From NCBI GenBank assembly GCA_009784335.1, contig WRBX01000016.1:1-9442 (forward strand): a DNA stretch of 9,442 bases. The letters run 5' to 3'. This DNA comes from Oscillospiraceae bacterium (GTDB lineage Bacteria > Bacillota_A > Clostridia > Monoglobales > WRBX01). Shown piece after piece: positions 1 to 4,638 of this stretch (position 1 is the first letter of the stretch; every line of letters begins with the position of its first letter). Under the pieces are notes generated by a model. The model searched no databases. It worked only from the letters and a program-made list of their open reading frames with translations, and was not told the origin of the DNA. The translations under genes and the position numbers were made by a program.

Positions 1-2
1 AT

Positions 3-2891
3 GATGGTTGGAAAGAGATACAAAGAATCCTAATGATTGATGATATAGAAAAATATCATGCCACCTACCAAGATCAATTAATTATCGGCGATGATACATT
101 TATTCAATACGAAGCCAGCCTAGGCGCACCGGAGGGCTACAAACTCCTCCCCGGCATGAACCCTATCGACCACGAAGATTGCCCGCATATTATCCATAAG
201 CTCAGATATAACAAAGGTATGTTTTCTTCGTTTGATAATGATCCATGGGCGCAATACGAGCGCCTTGATGAGCATGGCACAATGAAAAAAAGCTATAAAA
301 ATTATAGAGAGCCCGGGACAAAAGGCGGAAAATTCATCTATTTCAATTATGTGCCAATACTATGGAATGTTTATGATAGTGATGTAAACTGGCTTTGGGA
401 TCGTTTTTCAGGTGGTAGCGACGGTGAAGCCGGAGTTAAATACTATGCTGATGCAATCACCAAATACCGCTCCGATATCCTAGCCGGTTACAACATAATC
501 ATGAATGAATTTATGCAAACAATGGAAGCGCATATGAAACAATTTGGGCAAGGCGCAACAGGTGGAAATTGGAACCAATCGCCTCCTATTGACTTGTTCA
601 ATAATCCAAACTATTATGATCAATTAATCCATCATGTTCCCGGATATACTGTTTTCGGATATGTTATTGATGGTGTTCAACCTGCGCCGGGCAGTGCATC
701 CTCGTTCAATCCGTTAGACATTATAATCGCAGCAGCCTATTCCGAGCATGACGGCGGCGCGCCTGATTGGGATATAGATAAAATGGCACCGCGAATAAGA
801 GAAATAATTAGAGAAGGCAATCTATTCAACTTCTATTATCAAGAAACTATTAAATATGAAGGAAGCTTTACATATAGGCCACTATCCTGGACAAATGCCG
901 GAATAGACGGTATCGAATTCAAGCCGCATAGAGAGAGTTGCACAAATCCAAATAACTGGGCAGGTGAAGAGGCACATCTTGAAAGGCTGGAGCAGACACT
1001 AGACAGCGCAGGCAACCCACTTATATCTGAGCGCCCAAAATACCCTGGCGTTCCAACCCTCCACCGCACATATTACTATTCAATCCGCAGCGTGCGCGAT
1101 ACCGAGTTTTTCCCAACTTGGAAGCACACGGATAATAAGTTAAACTTTGGCAATGGAAACTCGCCTGATTATAGCAGGTTTTCTCTTGGCGGCCCGCCTG
1201 AGCAAATTGATAGAATTATCGACCCTATGATTCGCACATATCCCGATGATATCGTCGGCGCCACAAAGCAAACGCTGGGGATTGAAGAGCCCAACAACAA
1301 CGGCCCGAGAGTGAATAATGTATCACTAAAATTCACTGATGATGCGCTAAATCCAATTAATGATTACAAAGTTGCGCTTAATCCGTTGCCGGCACCGCAG
1401 CAAAGCCAAAACGAGAAAAATGCGTTCAAAGATGGCAAAATAAGTCTGGAATTCGATAGAAACCTTGCATTCGCGCCGGAATATGACAGCGATGGCAATC
1501 TAACCGGAAATATAACTAATAATGCTTTCGGAAATGTATATCTAAAACGATATATCGACCATGAATCCGTCGGCGGGCAGATGATAGAAGAGCAGATGTA
1601 TATGCTCTATAATAGCAGCGATTCAACCACTTGGCAGAATGCAACTTTCGCAGGCAACAACAAAATTGAAATTAAGTTTACCAATATCCCGATAGGCAAA
1701 TATAGCATTGCTATTCAACTAAATGGATATTATGATTGCCCCACTTATCCATTATGCCCTAATATAGGGTGCCCTGATATGGAACTATATTCGCCCTACG
1801 AAAGCTTCGATTTTCTGATTAATGTGATGGATCATGACCCGGGCGATAAAGTGCCGCCAACCAAAGATGATTCCGATTCGACTAATAACAAATATCCGCG
1901 CACGATTTTCAACGGCGGATTGCAAGGCATTCCATGGCAAGATGTTAACGATGGCAAGGATGCGCAGCAGCAATGGGATGAAAAGATGGATGATTTAGAG
2001 AGCAGTGACCCAAATAAAGCTCTCCATGGCAATCGAATGAAGGCGTTTATGAAGGATGCCCGAAAAGGCTACATGGGCAACAAATATTTCGAGGATTATG
2101 TTTTCGCCGCCTGGAAAGATTACAACGAAGAGTTCCGCTATCATTTGCCGATTATCAATGCGTGCAGCAATTTGTCGCTGGATTATACTCATATGGAGTA
2201 TACAACCGGCAACAATATAAATTGGCAAATGCTAAACGATAGAATTCTAAATCGCGCACCATACACAGGGCCAAAATATATGCGTTATCCGGTTCAGATT
2301 GAAAATTCTAATAGAGTGATTACTTCGCAATTTTTGGAGCTTAGAAATGTCGGCACCAGCCCTCATGTCGGCACCGATTTTAGGGCAGGCATGGGTGATA
2401 AATGCCTGGCTGTGTGCGACGGTGAAATAACTGAAATTAGCAACAGCGGCGTTCATCGCATGGTTTTGACATTTTTTAGAGATGACATACGGCATGAAGT
2501 GCATTATATCCATGGGCAAGCGAAAGTAGGGTTAGGACCGGTTCAGGAAGGGCAACATATCTACACCGCATGGAATTATGGCACAGGCTCGCCGCATTTG
2601 CATTTAGAATTTTATAGAGGTGCAAGACGGGGCACTGAATTGCTATTTGAACGAAACTTTGATTATCGCCATAATATCTTGGATTATATCCAACCACCGT
2701 ACATAATAAAAGCAAGAAGCGAAAATACTAGCACATTCCCGGGCATGATTGTTCCATTTAGTTTGCCGGCTAATAATATGGAAGTGCCGGAAGGCAGCAA
2801 TATTTTCTACAGAGGCATAACGGGTCAACCGCGCACAGATGGCAGAATTTGGAATTATGTTAACCGAACATCAAATTCCGGCACAGAATAA
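3..2891 (+). CDS. Large M23 (LytM-type) zinc peptidase, 5' partial
   Basis: The C-terminal third is an M23 metallopeptidase domain, a family that cuts peptide cross-links of peptidoglycan. Counting from the ATG at 33 as residue 1, it has the HxxxD motif at H778/D782, a YxH at H827 and the HLH motif at H855/H857. The zinc ligands (H778, D782, H857) and catalytic histidines (H827, H855) are therefore all present, and the enzyme is probably active. Residues 427-598 form a beta-rich module ending in an IPxGxY turn (553-557), similar to the domain of the next two genes. Residues 1-420 are Tyr/Trp/Asn-rich and not recognised. The frame is open from base 3 through the ATG at 33, and no signal peptide follows that ATG although the family is usually exported. 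The gene therefore probably begins upstream of the window, although GGAAAGAGA at 10-18 could serve as an RBS for 33. The substrate is inferred from the family only. Confidence 0.8.
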   Translation, partial: DGWKEIQRILMIDDIEKYHATYQDQLIIGDDTFIQYEASLGAPEGYKLLPGMNPIDHEDCPHIIHKLRYNKGMFSSFDNDPWAQYERLDEHGTMKKSYKNYREPGTKGGKFIYFNYVPILWNVYDSDVNWLWDRFSGGSDGEAGVKYYADAITKYRSDILAGYNIIMNEFMQTMEAHMKQFGQGATGGNWNQSPPIDLFNNPNYYDQLIHHVPGYTVFGYVIDGVQPAPGSASSFNPLDIIIAAAYSEHDGGAPDWDIDKMAPRIREIIREGNLFNFYYQETIKYEGSFTYRPLSWTNAGIDGIEFKPHRESCTNPNNWAGEEAHLERLEQTLDSAGNPLISERPKYPGVPTLHRTYYYSIRSVRDTEFFPTWKHTDNKLNFGNGNSPDYSRFSLGGPPEQIDRIIDPMIRTYPDDIVGATKQTLGIEEPNNNGPRVNNVSLKFTDDALNPINDYKVALNPLPAPQQSQNEKNAFKDGKISLEFDRNLAFAPEYDSDGNLTGNITNNAFGNVYLKRYIDHESVGGQMIEEQMYMLYNSSDSTTWQNATFAGNNKIEIKFTNIPIGKYSIAIQLNGYYDCPTYPLCPNIGCPDMELYSPYESFDFLINVMDHDPGDKVPPTKDDSDSTNNKYPRTIFNGGLQGIPWQDVNDGKDAQQQWDEKMDDLESSDPNKALHGNRMKAFMKDARKGYMGNKYFEDYVFAAWKDYNEEFRYHLPIINACSNLSLDYTHMEYTTGNNINWQMLNDRILNRAPYTGPKYMRYPVQIENSNRVITSQFLELRNVGTSPHVGTDFRAGMGDKCLAVCDGEITEISNSGVHRMVLTFFRDDIRHEVHYIHGQAKVGLGPVQEGQHIYTAWNYGTGSPHLHLEFYRGARRGTELLFERNFDYRHNILDYIQPPYIIKARSENTSTFPGMIVPFSLPANNMEVPEGSNIFYRGITGQPRTDGRIWNYVNRTSNSGTE

Positions 2892-2907
2892 ACGCAGGGG
2901 TTCGCCT

Positions 2908-3040
2908 AAAAAAGAATAAAGAATGAACAATAAAGAAGAAAGAATAAAAACAGATAATTTGCTTCGCAAATTTAAATAAATTGAATTTCGCCGGAAATTC
3001 TACTTCTTTTATTCTTTATTCTCTATTCTTTATTATTTAT
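2908..3040. repeat. AT-rich inverted repeat with two internal hairpins
   Basis: The purine-rich left arm (2908-2950) is an imperfect reverse complement of the pyrimidine-rich right arm (3001-3040). For example AATAAAGAAT at 2915-2924 pairs exactly with 3025-3034. Between the arms sit two perfect hairpins: AATTTGC/GCAAATT (2956-2972, loop TTC) and GAATTTC/GAAATTC (2983-3000, loop GCCG). The whole gap between the M23 gene and the next gene is thus a nested palindrome. It may end or process the upstream transcript, but I see no GC-rich stem with a clean T-run. I found no convincing promoter for the next gene here. Confidence 0.75.
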
Positions 3041-3054
3041 ACCTGGAGAAAACC

Positions 3055-3630
3055 ATGAAAAAAGTAATAATCCTCACAATCCTAATATCACTTCTAACTC
3101 CTCAATTCTCACTTCTCCCCGCCTCCGCCAATAACTACTCCTCCATCGAGTTCACCCTCATAGCCGCCGCCGATTTCGAAGATGGCGTTATAGTTAGGGT
3201 TGCGTCAAATCGAGCTATCGGCGGTGAAGTAATCTATTCCACTCTCGAGCTCACAAAAGAAAATGGCTACACCGGCAAAATCGAAAACCTATATCCAACG
3301 GAGTATAGCCTCTCCCATCAATTCTATAAAAAAGGCGATGCTGAAAAATCGCCATATAAACAACCCGATTATGAGCTGGAATATAAATCGTTCTTCACGC
3401 TATATTCCAACTCAACCTACAAAATGCAGATGGAAACCGTGCCGTTGGTTAGCTTTCGAGTGCCAACCCCCACCCCCGTGCCGCCGCCGCCCGCCACCCC
3501 CGCGCCCACACCAAAGCCGCAAAAAACCAATTTCTTCCCATTCCATACATTTTTGTTTTGGACGCTGGTAGTCGGCGTATTCGGCTGCGTAGTGTGGTAT
3601 TATGTCCGAAAACGGCAATACTTTGATTAG
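3055..3630 (+). CDS. Membrane-anchored surface protein with Pro-rich stalk (paralog of next gene)
   Basis: This is a 191-residue protein of unknown function with a clear layout. A signal peptide covers residues 1-25 and likely ends ASA|NNY. A beta-rich extracellular domain spans about 30-130. A Pro/Thr-rich stalk spans 137-156, then a hydrophobic membrane segment about 162-184 and a short basic tail (VRKRQYFD). There is no LPXTG sorting motif and no lipobox cysteine, so anchoring is by the C-terminal helix with the domain outside. The ATG at 3055 has GGAGA at 3045-3049, about 6 nt upstream. The domain is a diverged copy of that in the gene at 3789: both have a DF motif near the start, a GD-x-x-K-x-PY-x-x-P motif (residues 94-104 here), then F-x-L and a Tyr-rich last strand. 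The Pro stalk is coded by a very C-rich tract (3467-3507). The DNA of the signal peptide resembles an intergenic repeat. Confidence 0.8.
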   Translation: MKKVIILTILISLLTPQFSLLPASANNYSSIEFTLIAAADFEDGVIVRVASNRAIGGEVIYSTLELTKENGYTGKIENLYPTEYSLSHQFYKKGDAEKSPYKQPDYELEYKSFFTLYSNSTYKMQMETVPLVSFRVPTPTPVPPPPATPAPTPKPQKTNFFPFHTFLFWTLVVGVFGCVVWYYVRKRQYFD

Positions 3631-3640
3631 ATAAAACCAT

Positions 3641-3734
3641 AATGAATAGTGAAGAATTAATGATGAATAATGAATAAAATATCGCCTATTTGCCGGATTA
3701 TTCATTATTAATTATTCATCATTCATTATTCATT
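3641..3734. repeat. AT-rich inverted repeat of 37-nt arms
   Basis: Arms 3641-3677 and 3698-3734 are imperfect reverse complements. The outer 13 positions match with one mismatch, the inner 12 match exactly, and the middle 12 differ. The 20-nt centre (3678-3697) is more GC-rich. The sequence is made of short ATGAATA-like words, as in dispersed palindromic repeats. It lies between two paralogous surface-protein genes and ends 4 nt before a TTGACA box. Confidence 0.75.
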
Positions 3735-3738
3735 AAAA

Positions 3739-3767
3739 TTGACACACCCTCCCAAAATATCTAAACT
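3739..3767 (+). promoter_or_regulatory. Probable sigma-A promoter for the second small surface protein
   Basis: A perfect -35 box TTGACA (3739-3744) is followed after 17 nt by TAAACT (3762-3767), which matches the -10 consensus at 4 of 6 positions. Transcription would start near 3774, leaving a very short leader with AAAGGAG (3775-3781), 7 nt before the ATG at 3789. The short leader and imperfect -10 make this less certain than the promoters at 4558 and 7700. Confidence 0.5.
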
Positions 3768-3788
3768 ATAACCAAAAGGAGCCCTATC

Positions 3789-4412
3789 ATGAAAAAAAGT
3801 ATTTTTCTTGCCATCCTAATATCACTTCTAATTTCTAACTTCTCACTTCTAATCGCTTCGGCCGCCGTCGGCAATGTAACCTGCATCGTCACCAAGCCCG
3901 ATGATTTCAATGAGCCTTTTGTCGTTAAAATATATTCTGTCGACATCCCCGGATACGATGAGCAAATCGTTAAAGAAGCCGATATCACCCCCGGGCTTTT
4001 CTATCTGAACGGATTTTTCCCCGGCATCCCCGCAGGCAGATATAATGTTGAAACCTATCTATATCAAGCCGGCGACCCGGATAAAAAACCGTATGTAAGC
4101 CCTAATTGGCGCCTCGAATCTGCGTCATCTTTCCAACTTCTTGCCGAGCAAAACTATGAGTATAAAATCAATGTCACCAAGCTATATCCGCCAACGCCTA
4201 TCGGGAATATCCCGGGCGAAAATGAGGAAGAACCGGGCGAAGAAGAGCCCACAATCGAACCCGAACCAACTATCGTGCCAAAGGCGCCCAATGCCATTGT
4301 ATCCCTTTTCACCGACATTTTTAAAAACAGCGCGATTACAATAATATTGCTCGCCATCGCCGGCGCAGTCTACCTCTTCATCCGAGTGAGAAAAACGATT
4401 TATAAGGAATGA
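3789..4412 (+). CDS. Membrane-anchored surface protein with Pro/Glu stalk
   Basis: This is a 207-residue protein of unknown function. Its signal peptide (1-25, likely ASA|AVG) is very like that of the gene at 3055: both start MKK and share ILISLL. The domain at about 28-130 is beta-rich, with GIPAGRY at residues 79-85 that recalls the turn of transthyretin/Cna-B-like folds. That fold is an inference. A Pro/Glu-rich stalk (about 134-166), a membrane helix (about 178-200) and a basic tail (RVRKTIYKE) follow, with no LPXTG. A strong RBS, AAAGGAG, lies at 3775-3781. It is clearly a paralog of the upstream gene by order of segments and shared motifs (GDPDKKPY at 95-102), yet sequence identity is low outside the signal peptide, so the duplication is old. 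Its stalk is acidic while the paralog's is Pro/Thr. A role at the cell surface with the M23 enzyme is likely but unproven. Confidence 0.8.
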   Translation: MKKSIFLAILISLLISNFSLLIASAAVGNVTCIVTKPDDFNEPFVVKIYSVDIPGYDEQIVKEADITPGLFYLNGFFPGIPAGRYNVETYLYQAGDPDKKPYVSPNWRLESASSFQLLAEQNYEYKINVTKLYPPTPIGNIPGENEEEPGEEEPTIEPEPTIVPKAPNAIVSLFTDIFKNSAITIILLAIAGAVYLFIRVRKTIYKE

Positions 4413-4418
4413 AAAAGG

Positions 4419-4456
4419 CCTCCCCTGTTAAGGGGAGGTGGCACGCCGCAGGCGTG
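4419..4456. repeat. GC-rich double-hairpin repeat
   Basis: There are two perfect stem-loops in tandem. CCTCCCCT/AGGGGAGG (4419-4426 with 4431-4438, loop GTTA) is followed by CACGCC/GGCGTG (4442-4447 with 4451-4456, loop GCA). GGAGGGG (4460-4466) follows and could pair with the first CCTCCCC as an alternative fold. It starts 6 nt after the stop of the small surface-protein gene. There is no T-run directly after the stems, so I read it as a dispersed repeat rather than an intrinsic terminator. Similar sequences are, from memory, common in genomes of gut Clostridia. Confidence 0.7.
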
Positions 4457-4476
4457 ACGGAGGGGTTCGCTTTTCC

Positions 4477-4551
4477 GTAGGGGCGGCCCCACACTTAGTA
4501 AAACTGCTATCTAAATTGATATTGGTTTCTTAACTAAGTGTGGGGCCGTCC
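4477..4551. repeat. 75-nt hairpin element, copy 1
   Basis: This stretch is identical to 7618-7692 except at one base (T4549 here, C7690 there). The ends are 19-nt inverted repeats (4481-4499 and 4533-4551) around a 33-nt A/T-rich loop that is the same in both copies. In RNA the single difference gives a G-U pair with G4483, so the stem is kept. No open reading frame lies inside; it resembles a small non-autonomous (MITE-like) element. Confidence 0.9.
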
Positions 4552-4557
4552 TTTTTC
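4481..4557 (+). terminator. Intrinsic terminator after the surface-protein pair
   Basis: The 19-bp stem of the 75-nt element (GGGCGGCCCC at its base) is followed at once by a U-rich stretch (4552-4557), the layout of a Rho-independent terminator. The loop is long at 33 nt. It would separate the small surface-protein gene from the SLH gene promoter that begins at 4558. Confidence 0.6.
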
Positions 4558-4586
4558 TTGACAAAATTTCATTATTGTATTATAAT
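4558..4586 (+). promoter_or_regulatory. Consensus sigma-A promoter of the SLH surface protein
   Basis: The boxes are a perfect TTGACA (4558-4563), a 17-nt spacer and a perfect TATAAT (4581-4586). Transcription should start near 4593, giving a leader of about 46 nt before the ATG at 4639. Both boxes and the spacing are optimal, so strong constitutive expression is expected, as is usual for abundant surface proteins. Confidence 0.88.
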
Positions 4587-4599
4587 GCACATGAATTGA

Positions 4600-4624
4600 A
4601 AAGCAGAATCAATGGATTCGCTTT
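4600..4624 (+). promoter_or_regulatory. Stem-loop in the 5' leader of the SLH gene
   Basis: AAAGC (4600-4604) pairs with GCTTT (4620-4624), and GAATC (4606-4610) pairs with GATTC (4615-4619). A single bulged A (4605) lies between them and the loop is AATG. The stem sits close to the predicted 5' end of the mRNA and ends just before the G-rich ribosome site GGGGGT (4628-4633). It may stabilise the message or tune translation; it matches no riboswitch that I know. Confidence 0.45.
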
Positions 4625-4638
4625 AACGGGGGTAAATA

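Noticed and set aside
1..33. Short frame beginning at base 1 (MMVGKRYKES) that stops at 31-33 and overlaps the ATG at 33
   Set aside because: It could be the end of an upstream gene coupled by TAATG, but the frame of the M23 gene itself is open to the window edge and lacks a signal peptide at 33, so continuation of the M23 gene is the better reading.
3460..4400. LPXTG-type sortase signal or lipobox in the two small surface proteins
   Set aside because: No LPXTG-like motif precedes the C-terminal helix and no cysteine lies at the signal-peptide cleavage site, so neither sortase nor LspA is expected to act on them.
4419..4456. GC-rich double hairpin as the terminator of the 3789 gene
   Set aside because: No T-run follows either stem; the 75-nt element just after has both stem and T-run.
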